Positions 34,076 to 45,732 of a DNA stretch of 64,000 nt are shown here, piece by piece. This DNA comes from Haemaphysalis longicornis (taxonomy: Eukaryota > Arthropoda > Arachnida > Ixodida > Ixodidae): assembly GCA_013339765.2 (NCBI GenBank), contig CM023451.1:149909623-149973622 (forward strand), read 5' to 3'. The stretch's first letter is position 1. The number at the start of each line of letters is the position of its first letter. Below the pieces are notes generated by a model, which was given only the letters and a program-made list of their open reading frames with translations, was not told the origin of the DNA and made no database searches. The translations under genes were made by a program, and so were the position numbers.

Positions 34076-34725
34076 CATCATGGGCGTGCTTCAATGGCCC
34101 GCCCTACGTTGTACGTTCTCGGCGCAAGGCATTTATTTTTGTCGGTGTCTGCCAGCAGGGTTGTTCAGCAGAAGTAGGCACTTGTGCTGATGCTTGCCGC
34201 ACAAGCAGCACCACCATTTTCCATACCCTGGTGGGTCAGGGCATCATTTGTATTTTGAAAGACGCCATGCTCAATTCGATTTCTGCTCGTAAGATTCAAA
34301 TGACAAGTGCCGCCGCCCTGACCGAGTTACAAACCGCCATGATCATCACGAGTGAGGCCACGGATTCCCACAGATAGAACGCCCTTGGTGATGTCATAAA
34401 AAAAGCCAAGACGAACGAACAGTTCAAGTGGCGCAAGTGACAAGACGTCAGTCGCTGATATTGTAGCCTAACAATCATGTTCTTGGTAATAAAAAGACAA
34501 CAGGGGAATCCATGCATTCATCACAGCTGTCTTACTTTGCGCCTTGTCTCAGTGTCAGGATCGTGTATTGTTGGCACGGCACGCCGCAGGAAATGGGCGA
34601 TAACGGGTTGAGATGCCATAGCGTGCGCTACAGGCAACCTAATTAGGAAAAGGTGTGCGCTCACAGCGGCCTCTATCTGGCACAGGGTGCTTCGCGGCAA
34701 AGCGAAATTCTGCCGAGTATCGAAG

Positions 34726-34832
34726 CATGGGCGTTTTCGTTTTTTTGCCGCCATCAGAAAACGGCCGCAATGGCCGGGATCAAATCAGCGTCACAACGGC
34801 AGCCCAACGCCTTTGCCAGTGAGCTACTTCTG
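34726..34832 (-). repeat. tRNA-headed SINE, 5' part
   Basis: On the minus strand the head reads AGTAGCTCACTGGCAAAGGC (A-box region), then GGGCTGC and GATTTGATCCCGG (B-box region), then a GGCCATTGCGGCCG segment and AAAAACGAAAACGCCCATG. This is the order I remember for the common tick tRNA-SINE head. The conserved tail is missing after ACGCCCATG, so the copy is 3'-truncated or diverged there. Confidence 0.75.
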
Positions 34833-36375
34833 CGGCTTAACCACTGAACCTAATTGACACGGTTCAATTACAATTATTCGTTTGCCACAGAAGCTGTCTA
34901 GCGCTCCTTATCTATCGACACCCATAGTTCATGACGGCTTTCATCAGCTTGCTGTGATGTCGTTTTTATTTTGTTTCATCGCCCTCCATTACTGCAGTCC
35001 GTGTTTTCGCAAACGCGGTACAATGGCCGTCTATTTGTTCTTCGTCCCTGGTAGAAGGCGGTTGCCGGGGTCGGAAATTGTAATGACTTGCAATGCTTTT
35101 AAGATGCCAGCGCTGGCGAGTTGCTTGCGACAACGCAGGCGATACCATGACGTGGTGAAGTTGCATTTCTGCCCGACGCCGCTGCTAGTGCGCTGCCCAC
35201 TGCGTAAAGGCGCCTCGTCTGCCTAAACAGCCAGTTGCCTTCGCTCGCAGACGATGCTTCAGATGCAGCGCCTCTGGGGCGCACGGAGCACCCTCGTTCC
35301 TGTGCTTGAATTTCGGGCCGTGTTACGTAGTTGTCTGCGTGGCAACAATGTGTAAATTGTTGGGTGTACCCTCCTCGATGCGCGTACGAGTTGTGCGGAT
35401 ATGTGTAGCAGTGACAGAGACGTGGTTCAGGCCTTTCCCTGTGGACTAAACGACGATTGATATGCGCCCTCTAAATTGTGGTGAAAAGAAACCTCCCGCT
35501 TTTTGGAGCTAAAAAGGTGACAATTGGTTAGTTTTACCATTTTTAAGCCAGATGTTGGTGAGGTTGGCCACAACAAAACGTTTGCGCGTCGGGGATTCCG
35601 TGCGCATACGGCCCGTTTTTGTGTCAGTCACAGCAGTAATGGAGGAGACTGCAGGGGAGAACATTTTGTGAGACTTGTGCAGTGACTAAGGATGATACAA
35701 AAGTTTCCTGCGGAAGTTGTGGCCCGGCGGCTGGCTTCAATGATGGATCATCATGGAACCAAGGAGGCCGGTAAGCTTACTAATTAAGCTGTCATTTTTC
35801 ACCGAATGGAAACAGTGTATAATCTGCTCATTCATGGGAAATCAATAATTGCCAGAATTGCTGCGCCCTGCGGGTTAGGGAGATAGAAAGATTTTTTCAT
35901 CTGCACTTTGTGCAACTTGTTGTATTCGGTGTTCTGTGACGTTTGTGAATTACACTAACATATATCAGGAATTAACAGTGTCAGCACTTCGTAAGTTTTT
36001 GTGACTGCATGCCGTAGATCCGTCTGTAATTTTTGCCGTTCGAAAATCGGTTACTCCGGTAGAAAATAGCTTTCGCAAACTCTCGCCAATACTTTTGCAT
36101 ATAAAGGTTATGGAACACATATATCTCGTGAGCTGCTAGCGATAACGCCGGTGACGCCGGGAAATGGCAACGTTGGGCTTTGAGCGCAACGTCATGGCGC
36201 CAGGAAAGCGCTTCAGAGCGGAGCGCAGACTCTTCATCACTTATGTCCAGACTCCGGTCGCTTTGCGTCGCTTCGTTTGGAGGGTGCTCTTTTCTTAGTA
36301 GCACCGCTTCGCGAGTGCTCCTGCACGAGGGCTTTTAAAGACGATAATCTTTCTTCGGCTACTTAAACTCGAAAA
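34833..36375. other. Unassigned sequence
   Basis: No supported gene or element. The 114-codon frame at 34882-35226 and the 107-codon minus frame at 35981-36304 are unrecognised. Confidence 0.25.
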
Positions 36376-36476
<101 letters not shown>

Positions 36477-36849
36477 GCGGGTGACTGAGTGAAGGAGATA
36501 GTGAGGGATGGAGGAAGTGCAGGTGGTGAGCGTTAGCGTGAGTGAGTGCTTGAGGAAAAATATATATATTTTAGTGAGTGCGAGTGAGTGGCGTCCAGTT
36601 TTGCTGAAGTATGGCTCCGACCCATCTCGCCCAACGTTAATATAATTGTTTTTTACCGTTTCTATCTCTCTACCTATTTAATGCACAGCACGATGCCAGA
36701 ACAGTGTAAAGCCATACTTTTGAGGAACATGCGAAAGAAATTCATACCTACACAAATATATAAAGCTTCTCCCTTTGTGACCTCACTTCTGTAGCTGTGG
36801 GCAACGATACTTTAAAACCACTCTTTTTCAGCTCACCTGTTTAAGTTTT

Positions 36850-36960
36850 GGGCGGTAGCCGGAGAGGGAGGGAATAAACTTTATTAAGAGCATCAAAGTT
36901 GTGGGGATCGGGTTCCTCAGTTCAAGAGTCTTCCAAGGGCTCCCGCTGCAATGCCCCTTT
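36850..36960 (-). mobile_element. Possible I-like LINE 3' end
   Basis: On the minus strand, GGGCTCCTTGG-like sequence leads through CTTTGATGCTCTTAATAAAG to TTTATTCCCTCCCTC, an AATAAAG motif followed by a CT-rich tail. This is the same end layout as at 51.7 kb and 46.7 kb. I could not read coding sequence in the adjoining 36960-37330, where a 143-codon plus frame is unrecognised. Confidence 0.35.
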
Positions 36961-38779
36961 CCTCCAGCCGAAACCAAGGCAAGGAACTAAACCGGAGCTG
37001 GACAGCCTCTGTTCCCACTGCTCATATGAAGCGTGGGAGATTATGTCAATCGCAGATTTCCCCAAACACTGCCATACCGCGTGGTACGGGGTGACAGGGA
37101 GATATCGGCGTATCCCACTGTGTCATTCGGATGGTGGGTGTGCACTGAACAATTTCCGTCATCATCTTGTCGTCTTTACCATATTCGGCAAAGTGTTAGA
37201 TTTCAAACTAAAGGAAAGATATTGTGGTTTTCACCGTCAATGGTCTGTCGCACCTTACTTCCTGGGAGCACAGTCATGGTGTGACATGCGCAACCCGTCT
37301 CTGGAGATTGCCAAAGAAGCTAGCTGTTAAAAAGAATATTTTTGGAAATTGTTTTTACGGACCCTTGCATATTCGTTCTCATGGTACAGTAATCATCGTT
37401 TCCATATGCAAACCATCATAATTATCGCTGTCTTCTTCGTTTGCAGTGCTTGGTTTGGCGTAGTAGCACACAGGGTGTTGTCCTTACCACCGACGCTTGT
37501 TAGCGAGTTTCGACGTAAATGAAAGTAACCAATAGCTGTGCTGATATTACGCCACACCTTCTGCAATTATCAGACAACATCTGTTGTTTTTAAGACCTTC
37601 GTATTTTGCTGTTGACATCCACATACATCGTAATTATGGAACGTGTCCGTATTTATATCAGGCGCTGAGAAGACATTTTCGCGAAGTAGACCAATTTTTA
37701 TAAAGGATCAGGTGTTTCAGCGTTTGTGTGAAAATAGCGGACCTTGTATTCCCATGAATATAGCGAGCGTGTGACACCAGCTCATGACTTATGCAAAAGC
37801 TCCAATACATGTGGTAGGGAATGCTTAAGCACGGGTTTTGTAGACACCGAAGCAAGTTATACAGCATTGATCAAGCATCATCATCAGTAGCATCATACTT
37901 ATCATCGGTATCTTCAGCATAATCGCAATGATAATCAGGTGATAATCACCATTATTACCAGCTTCTTATCATCGTATGATTTCCAAGGCTCATAAAATGA
38001 ACAACCATAAATATAAAAAATATATAAAACAAAACAAATTTTCCTTATTATCGCTCTACTATGCGTAAATTCCTCATACGCATAGCCTATTTTTGCTCTA
38101 CTACGCGTATCTTAAGAAAGCTAACTCGTGCCCTGCAGCAGTGAAGAGAGTTACGCGTGTCAATGAATGCATCAAAACTATTTTTTCTCCAATACGAAGT
38201 CCGGTGCAGGCGAAACAGCTGATTTTTGAAGTGTGGTAATAGCACTCATTATTTATGTCACAAGTTTACAAAGTTACTCTTCGAAATCAATGAATTTCTT
38301 CAAACGCACATTCAAGCATTCTCATTTTTTCTGACGCATCGGGCATCCCAAGAAGTTGCTGTCAAGCACGCCACTATTTTAGGTTAATCCATCGGTGCTT
38401 TTGGCGACCCTTTCATTGTACAGCTTTCTGCCCACGACAGCGCTTTCCAGACCCCCATATACCAAACACTTAAGGGCGGCGCCTCGGGCTCTCCTATTGT
38501 TTTTTGCCACCACGCCGAATATATGACGCAAGCAGAGTCAGCTGTTCGTATGTAGCACAATGATCCCCGCTGGGAACAGCCCGCACAAGAAACAACAGCG
38601 CCTTATTCTCCTCGTGATGGGCCCGCAAGTTACGGCGTCCGGCTGGAACGCGGAGGAAAGAGAAAAAGCCCCGACAAGGAAGAATCCCCGTGTCCGGTCC
38701 GGGGCCCCATAGAACAACCGCTCTCCGGACGGGAAACTGAGAGCATTCTCATGTTCCAACGAGAGCGATTCTAATCAAT
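36961..38779. other. Unassigned sequence
   Basis: No gene was recognised. A degenerate ATC/TCA-rich stretch at about 37875-37975 could be the decayed tail of an RTE LINE, but there is no coding match beside it. Confidence 0.25.
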
Positions 38780-39430
38780 CAAAGGGGCCTTCCACGCCGA
38801 ACGGCAGAAAGCAACAAAAAGGGCCGCCGCCGTCGCCAAGAGCAAGCGACGACTACGGCTAAGGAAAGAAGGAGCCCCGGAACGCCATTCGCGGAGTTTC
38901 GTTTGCCACTCGGAGCACGAAGGACCGGGAAAAATAGCGCGGGAAAAAATGAGCGGGAGGCGAAGCAGGCGAACCGGCGGGAACACGCCCCGACAGCTTC
39001 CCGCGCCCTCCCGACTTAGGACCACCGTGTACGAAGGAGACCTGCCTGGCTGCCTGCCTGCCGGTGTGCGCGTGTGTGTGTATACGGCGTGGCAGCGGCA
39101 GTACCGCCGAGAGGGCAAACGTTCCCGGCGAACTATCGACGTCCGCGAGCCACTTGTGTAAATAACGGGGCTGCCGGCGTGTTGCGGAACTGGAATTATA
39201 AGCAGCTCCGGAGCCCCGCCGCTGCCAGCGAAAACCGGACAGTGTTATACGATCGCGTGTTTTTCTCCCCGCCGCCGCCCCCTGTCGGGCTTGTTTGTTC
39301 GGGCGAGTTTTGTTTTCTTGCTTTGTTTTGGCAGAGGTTTCCTTGTTCTCGCCTGCTCGTGCCGAGGCGGCAGTGGCTGACACGGTTTACGGCACCGCTG
39401 ATTGGGCCGAACTTTGGCCCGACTCAGCAC
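38780..39430. promoter_or_regulatory. GC- and CpG-rich region, possible promoter or 5' exon
   Basis: About 650 bp are strongly CpG-rich compared with the AT-rich flanks, with opposing frames of up to 174 codons (38859-39383 minus) and 127 codons (39074-39457 plus). TTGTTTTGGCAG at about 39325 looks like a 3' splice site, and TATAAG at about 39198 could be a TATA-like word. No protein domain is visible. I can only say that composition sets this apart. Confidence 0.22.
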
Positions 39431-40255
39431 AGCCTATGCGCGCGTGGGGTCATGTAGACAAAAAAAAAATATATGTGAGTGATTCGCGAGGTGTGGGAGC
39501 ACTACTGGGTGTTTTACGGTTGGTTCGGTACCGGTACGGAAGCGAATGTGAGTGGCTTGCGTTATTGGGGAGGTCGGGCGTTGCGTTTGTCTGATATGCT
39601 GTCAGCGAACGAACGTGTTTGCTTTTGTCTGCAACTCTGCTCTACTCTATGCTCACGCCACTAAAATACATTGCATTGGAGCGTTATGAGCCCAAGGATC
39701 ATTTTTATGCTTTGTAAGAAATATTCAGTATTTAAAAGCGCAGCAAGAGAATGTCGGTGTAGAAAGGGGACCATAGCATGTAGAACAACAATGGCAACAC
39801 ATTCACTACAATTTGAATCGATGTCGCAAATTGTTCGAGAAGATACCGGTTTTGAGCACAGTTTCTTCGATTTCTGTCCAGAGAAAGCTTTCTCACTAAA
39901 CATTTTATGTTCCCCTCAATTTCTGTTAAAAAAAAGCACAGAAGAGCATGCTTATTCCTGATGAGGCAGACTCGTGGGAAAAAATAACGTTGTTTATGCG
40001 AGCTTACTGTATCAAACCGGCTCAACAATAGACAAAAACGGCCAGTTTATTCCGATGGTTCATGAAGCGATTTTCAATGATAGTGAAGAGAACAGTCCGA
40101 TCGCCAAAGATTATTTTTTATTTAATTCTCTATTGTTCTTTTTGTAATTATTTCTCGTTTCTATCTACTGATCTCCTGTTTTTACGTTTCTTGTTATTTT
40201 TATTTGTTCTACTTTGTTCTTTGATTTTTTTTTTCAGTGTTTTTTTTTTCTTTTA
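39431..40255. other. Unassigned sequence, T-rich at its end
   Basis: No gene was recognised. The last 150 bp are T-rich and lead into the LINE 3' end. Confidence 0.25.
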
Positions 40256-40589
40256 GGTAATGCGTTTTGTTATGTGTGTAGTCGGTGCTGCCTTTGTTAT
40301 GGGATTGTTGTTGTTGCTTGTAGGAGAAACGGGGGGATGGAAGCCCGGTAACTGTCTCTTGAGGAGTAGTGTGGTCTACTCCGCACGACGTGTTTGTTGC
40401 GTCTCCACAACAGTTTTTGTATTTTTGTGGCGGTTCATAATCTACCAAGTGTTTTATCCTTGCGCCATCAGGACAATGTAACTGTGCGCAAAGCGTTTGG
40501 ATGAAAGCAACTCCTTCTTCTTGTTCTTCTTGTTTTTTGCGTCTTGTTGTAAAGCGCCTGTCCTGCTTGGACCTATGAAAGGTCTGCAC

Positions 40590-40633
<44 letters not shown>

Positions 40634-40643
40634 TAAATATAAT
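40256..40643 (+). mobile_element. LINE 3' untranslated end with TAAA tail (CR1-like)
   Basis: The segment TTGTAAAGCGCCTGTCCTGC, then CCTATGAAAGGTCTGCAC and AAATAAATAAATAA resembles the 3' end of CR1-like LINEs in ticks as remembered. The tail changes to TAATAATAAT before ending. The 73-codon plus frame (40260-40481) lies in this untranslated part and is not counted as a gene. No reverse-transcriptase sequence is left, so the copy is strongly 5'-truncated. Confidence 0.55.
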
Positions 40644-41464
40644 ACGTGTGAAATTCATCACCTTTCTAGTACCTAAAAGTGCCTGACGGATGCCCAATAT
40701 TCAACTATTAACTTTCGGGGCGGCTTAATCTAAGGTTATAATATATTGCTATGAAAGTGCTGCCAACATTTTTTTTCCAATTTCACTACTTTTTGTATGT
40801 TAGGACTACAAAAAAGTTGTGATCGAAACTTCTTGGTGCTATTTCAAATAGTGGGAGTGGCAAAGACGTTTTTCTGTAAAGTGACAGAAATCAAAATAGC
40901 AGAAAATAGAGAGGTAGACAAGGAGCTCTATGCTCTGATAAGCGCAGTTTGTTGAGAGGAACTCAAATTTTAGCGCTGGGCGGCATTACCGCGTTAATTG
41001 AATTTAGCAAAAGAACTGGCCAATAGCAGTGGTAGTATATCGCATGAAACGTTCTTCCCAATATGGGCTCAGGAAGCCCAAGCTCAGGCATTTGTGGGCT
41101 CTTCCAGCTGTGTGTACGCCACTTTTGCGAAGCCGACGACGCTGAGTACGTATCAGTTCACTCAAATTAAGGGCACTTGTGGTCATGAACGTAACCATCA
41201 GAACACAGGTCGTGGTGGGCTTCTTCAATATTTCAGCCCGACTGGGTGGGATTTCTAATTATAAAGGAGGCAATATGACAGTTGCGTTGTTTCCTAGCCA
41301 GCCGCAAGGGGGCACAGCGCTCATGCCCATGACGTAGCGGGCCAGCTTGCTGGTAGTTTTCTAAATTTGTTGCCGGGGTAGTTCAGGGCACACACCTCGG
41401 TTGTTTTTACCGGACGTGAACTGATCGCTGGTTGAAGATACCACGCGGCCCTTACTAGGCTAAC
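40644..41464. other. Unassigned sequence
   Basis: Opposing frames at 40998-41258 (plus) and 41004-41228 (minus) are unrecognised. Nothing else is supported. Confidence 0.25.
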
Positions 41465-41560
41465 CCTCGTGCCGTCGGTGGCCACGTGCCTGGGCTTCTA
41501 TTGTAGAGGTCCTGGTTCAATTTTCGTATGATTCTAAGTATGTATTTTTATTTTTATTTA
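41465..41560 (+). repeat. Possible tRNA-derived SINE fragment
   Basis: GTCGGTGGCCACGTGCC (A-box-like) is followed after about 30 bp by GGTCCTGGTTCAATTTTCG (B-box-like) and a TATTTTTATTTTTATTT tail. Spacing and order fit a tRNA-derived SINE, but the boxes are degenerate. Confidence 0.4.
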
Positions 41561-41844
41561 CAGCGGTTACATATTTTGTACCGGATAACAGCAACAACAA
41601 CGCCAATTTTTCGCGCATTGTGGTACTTCAGGCTTCCGCCTTAAAAACGATCATTCCGGATCGATTTTTTATATGTGCTGTCATGAGAAAGTCTTGTCAT
41701 CGCAGTCGCTATGAATGGCAGTGTGCGGACAGGAGCGTCAAATTAGGCTTGTTACCGTAAGCCGTCAAGGACGGCTTACGTTTTTTACATAGAGCGCAGG
41801 ACAACGTGCTCTCAGAAAGAGAAACTATGAAATATATTTTGCAG

Positions 41845-42690
41845 GAGGAGGAAGTAACTCTATAGTGCCCAGAGGAAAGCCCTAGTTAGGCCGGTGTGCT
41901 TCAGACGACGGTCAGGATGCCTTGGTTCTTAGCGGCGTCTTCGTTACTCTGGACGGCCTACTGCTGGATGTCAGAGTCCTCGCTAAGCAGCACGGTCTCC
42001 CACTGCTCTTTGCTGGTGGTAATAAATAGGCCTTTTGTATTGCCGAAGCCGGTTCTTTTTAAAGTAGGCCATCCCCAGAGCATGTGTGCTAGACTTGCAA
42101 ACTCAGAGCAGTGTTTGCATTTATCGCCAAGAATTGATGGGTGAAAGTGCCTGCGGAGGCCCATGCTTGGGTATGAATTGGTCTGAAGACGATGCCGTGC
42201 AACTTCTTTGCTTTTGTTCGGCGAAAGGTCGGATGCAGGCTATCTCCCTCTTACGCCTCTGTACTGCTGGAGCACGTATTGGTAGGTACTGGGACAATCC
42301 TCGGTGTTGTCGGTAGGGTGGAGGGCGGTCTGCTCAAGCAGCCTCCTTGGCCCGTTCTCGGCCCTCTAGCACTGCGCAGGCGGGTGTCCACACTAAAACA
42401 GTTTTGGTGCCTCGCTTCTTGCCTTAATGCGATAGAGTGCCGCATTGAAAATTGTCCCCTTGTGAAGTTGCGGATTGCACAATAGGGGTCGCATACTGTT
42501 TTCCTTGCTTTGGTTTTGGCTACGGCAAATGCTATGGCCAGTTCTTCACCTCCTTCGGGGTGTCGTGTTCGGATAAACTAGGCAGTGGGGACATTTCCTG
42601 CCTGGTCGGTGACAATTGAGACCAGAGCCTTGCGTGGCTTATAGAAGGTGGGGTCCGTGTAGAGTCGTGTAATTTGGTGTGCAAGAAAAA
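41845..42690 (-). mobile_element. I/R1-like LINE fragment with RNase H and zinc-finger remnants
   Basis: Read on the minus strand, the 3' end at 41845-41860 has a TCC-type tail (CCTCCTCC). The coding part runs from about 42680 towards 41890, then a short untranslated stretch. The copy lacks endonuclease and reverse transcriptase. Its 3' end is close to the RTE LINE that starts at 42950 on the other strand. Confidence 0.75.
41890..42680 (-). pseudogene. RNase H and CCHC-type C-terminus of a LINE ORF2, frameshifted
   Basis: Near the 5' side (42680-42500) the minus strand reads RLYTDPTFYKPRKAL, VSIVTDQAGNVPTA, then RTRHPEGGEELAIAFAVA. This is the RNase H pattern of I/R1-type LINEs, with YTD holding the first catalytic aspartate and EGGEELAIA the catalytic-glutamate helix. 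Closer to the end, 42164-41960 reads KCKHCSEFASLAHMLWGWP (C-x2-C and H residues of the terminal finger; the last cysteine is replaced by W) and EQWETVLLSEDSDIQQ. The frame closes with AVQSNEDAAKNQGILTVV. Several frameshifts and stops separate these blocks, so no protein can be made. Confidence 0.75.
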
Positions 42691-43424
42691 TAAACGAATG
42701 CTTAATTCCATGAGTAAATAAACTCTCCAGGTCCGGTCAGCGCCACCAGATTGAGAGCGTGTTATAAAAAGCGAGCATGCGTTTTAACAAAAATGTTTAA
42801 ACGGTACTGTCCACACAGCGGACCGGAGCCTGAAGTAACCAAGTAATAATTTTTCGTATCTTCTTAAGACTGAAAAAAAATCATCACATTGTTCCTTTAG
42901 ATTTCTTACTTGCTTAATTTTTTAAGCGGTGGTCTTTGCTTTACGCGGTTCTAAGTGTCCTCAACTTGCGATGGCCCCCTAGTAACTAAAGAGGCAGTTG
43001 GAAAGGCTCTCAAAAGCTCGAAAATAGGAAACACTGCAGGTGATGACGGCATAACCGTCGATCTTTTGAAGGAGGGAGGAGATATTGTGCTGGGAAAGCC
43101 TGCTGTACTATTTTCGGAATGCTTGAAGACCCAAAAAGTGCCCGTAGCCTGGAAAAACGCCGACCTTATTCTTGTTCATAAGAAGGGAGATCCGAAGGAC
43201 CTCGTGAATTACAGACCCGCCAGCCTACTCTCAGTTGTTTGCGAGCTGTTTACCAAAGTTATGGTTACCCGGATAGGTGATAGCCTGGATTCCCAGCAAC
43301 CGAGAGAGCAGGCTGGGTATAGGAAAGGAAACAGAACCATGGATCACATCCATGTTGTTAATAAAGTGATAGGAAAATCCGCAGAGTACACTAAACCCCT
43401 TAACATGGCATTTATAGATTATGA

Positions 43425-43529
43425 TTGATTGTAGGGTTGAACGCGCCGACGCAACGCATGCGATGAGGCGCGCCGTAGTGGAGGGCTTCGGATTCATTTT
43501 GACCACCTGGGGGTCTTTAACGTGCGCCG
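43425..43529 (-). mobile_element. SINE 3' fragment inserted in the RTE LINE
   Basis: ATTTATAGATTATGA (43410-43424) and ATTTATGGATTATGA (43530-43544) form a 15-bp target-site duplication with one mismatch, interrupting the FIDYEKAFDSV codons of the LINE. On the minus strand the insert reads CACGTTAAAGACCCCCAGG, then GGTCAAAATGAATCCGAAG and CCTCCACTACGGCGCGCC. That tail is shared with the SINE at 52676-52866. The tRNA head is absent, so the copy is 5'-truncated. Confidence 0.9.
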
Positions 43530-43640
43530 ATTTATGGATTATGAGAAAGCGTTTGATTCCGTGCTCACCGAAGCCGTGCCAGAATCACTAAAAGACCAGG
43601 GAATAGAGTAAACCTACATAAGACTTCTAGAAAATATATA

Positions 43641-44124
43641 CAGGGTGTTTCAGGGAAGCCTTTAAGTAATTTGAACAAATAGGCTTTCGGAGGTAAATTT
43701 GTTTTTCTTGCGCGAAGGGATGAGGGGCCGTTGCGGACGCAATAAAACAATAACACTTCAACTCGGGGGCATGGCTTTCCGGCGATGTCCAGATGTCCGC
43801 GGCGATGCCGATCTCCAGAAGAGCGCGTTCGGGGGACTGAAGCATTTAGCCTATAGTTCTGCGGCCAATTACATTTTCGCAAATCTAACGCTGGATATCG
43901 GTTTGACTGATGGTCTTCTACAATTTTCCCATTAAAATCACACACCTAACAGCCATAATTAAAAAAGTAATGAACACGTACCAGTTAACTGTCACTGTAG
44001 CTAGAATTTGGGATTTGTTTTACTGCGTCCGCCATGGCCCCTCATCCCTTCGCGCAAGAAAAACAATTTTACCTCCGAAAGCCTATTTATCAAAATTACT
44101 TAAAGGCTTCCCTGAAACACCCTG
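43641..44124. mobile_element. MITE with 108-bp terminal inverted repeats (CAGGGTGTTTCA)
   Basis: Positions 43641-43748 and 44017-44124 are inverted copies with few mismatches, starting CAGGGTGTTTCAGGGAAGCC. TA is present at both borders (43639-43640 and 44125-44126), consistent with insertion at TA. The 268-bp centre has no transposase; frames at 43565-43945 (minus) and 43699-43935 (plus) are not recognisable. It sits between the DYEKAFDSV and the following codons of the RTE LINE, so it is younger than that copy. A superfamily assignment (Tc1/mariner-like because of TA) is only suggested. Confidence 0.88.
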
Positions 44125-45084
44125 TATAAGTAATGCACGGGAACGATTACCCTCCACAAGCAAAGCGATAAATTTCCGATACGGAATGAAGTAAGACAGG
44201 GAGACACTATCTCGCCAAAGCAATTCACAGCATGTTGGAGGACGTATTTAGGAAGCTTTACTGAAAAAAACATAGTATTAAGGATAAACGGCGAATCCTT
44301 GAGCCATTTGAGGTTTGCGGACGTCATAGTCTTGCTGAGTGAGACCGCAGAACACATGCTCACAATGCTTGAGCAACTACAATCAGAAACCACGGCCGTG
44401 GGGCTGAAAATAAATATGAATAAATCTAAAATAATGAGGAACAAGCATGCCAAGAACGTCCTCTTCAGCTAAGGAAACAAAATGCTAGACGTAAAAGAAT
44501 ATAACTAGCTCGGACAGATGATTAGTGCTGACCCCAACCACGAGAGAGGAATCACGCGCAAAATAGGTATGGGCTGAGGAGCACTCGGCAAGTACTCCCA
44601 AATAACGAAAAGTAAGCTGTACCTAGAAAGAAAAATCTACAACCAGTGCATTCTGCCGGTGGTGACGTACGGATCTGAAACTTGGCGCCTCACTAAACAA
44701 CTGGAACTCAAACTTAGGTCGGATAAACGGGCCATAGAACGAGTAACGTTAAGAATAACCCTCAGGGACAACAAACGAGCTACCTGGATCAGGGAACAAA
44801 CTAGAGTTGACAATATGATAGGTTAAATAAAGAAAAAAAGATGGACTTGGGCCATGTAGTGAGACGAACGGACAACCGGTGGACAATTAGGGTAACAGAG
44901 TGGATACCAAGAGATGGGCATAGAATAAGGGGAAGACCATTATCCTGATGGGGGATGAAATACGGAACTTCGGGGGTAGACTGTGGATTCGAGCAGCGCA
45001 GGACAAGAGTGGTTGGAAGTCAATTAGAGAGGCCTTCATCGTCCATCTGCTGGCTGCTGCTGCTGATGATGATGATGATGATCG

Positions 45085-45732
45085 TGTCCCTTATCGTGGT
45101 TTTTAAACATAACAGATCTCACAGCAGTGGTGACACATGAGCCCTTTGATATCCCCTGTGATTGCGCGCGGAATCGCACATTTGTATACTTTCGTTTTCA
45201 AATTGGCGTAATGCGGAGCATTCGAGGACTGCTCTATTCAGCACGTAACCAGGTATCTTCCGCTTCAATTCACCCTTCGGCTGTCACGTAACATCACCCG
45301 TTAACCACGTGATTGTCCCCCTAGTAAGTATAAACCGTGGCATGAATTTTTGAGCAGTTACCGATGCAGAAAGCAGACAGCAGCCTTTTTCATTCACTGC
45401 TTCGCCTACAAGTTTTCTCGGCTGTTGTGAGGAGTCCAGGTGAGTTTCGTGTGTTCTTATCTGTATTTTGAATCTACCTCCCTTTCGTTTGTTCTGATTC
45501 AAGAGTAATAATCACAAGCGCAGAGCGGCTAGCTGTCACCTTGCCTTCATTCGCTTTCTCCCCACGCGCCACCCTCTCCTTCCTTCGTGTAACGTAATAT
45601 TTTAGCCTTCCTTTTTATTACAAAGTAGTGCAATAAGCAAAACCTCTGTAGGCGAGACATAGTTAAGGCTGCCCACTTCATTTCCATTTACGCTGGTCTA
45701 GATGTTTCCATGGTGTAAGGAAATCCCTCTAA
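45085..45732. other. Unassigned sequence
   Basis: No recognisable gene. The 72-codon minus frame at 45284-45502 has no known domain. Confidence 0.25.

Larger units (their letters stand above)
42955..45060 (+). pseudogene. RTE reverse transcriptase, inactivated
   Basis: The first 157 codons (42955-43428) are intact and contain NTAGDDGITVDLLKEGG, VAWKNADLILVHKKGD, VNYRPASLLS and EQAGYRKGNRTMDHIHVV, the successive conserved blocks before the catalytic aspartates. The FIDY block is split by the SINE; DYEKAFDSV follows at 43537-43562. After the second insertion the frame is broken by several stops. Blocks that can still be read are HLRFADVIVLLSETAEHM (the FADD-type motif, with V in place of the second D), GLKINMNKSKIM, CILPVVTYGSETWRLTKQ and RATWIREQTRVDN. 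The YADD/FADD change and stops mean it is not functional. Confidence 0.93.
42950..45084 (+). mobile_element. RTE-type LINE, 5'-truncated, with two nested insertions
   Basis: The copy starts in the reverse-transcriptase domain and runs to a GAT-repeat tail (about 45064-45084), the usual RTE 3' end. It lacks the endonuclease domain. A 105-bp SINE fragment (43425-43529, with a 15-bp target-site duplication) and a 484-bp inverted-repeat element (43641-44124, at TA) have inserted into it. Leaving these out gives about 1.53 kb of LINE sequence. It shares its last 560 bp with the minus-strand copy at 62478-63052. Confidence 0.93.

Noticed and set aside
37875..37975. Third RTE tail
   Set aside because: ATC-rich, but no RTE coding or untranslated match next to it on either strand.
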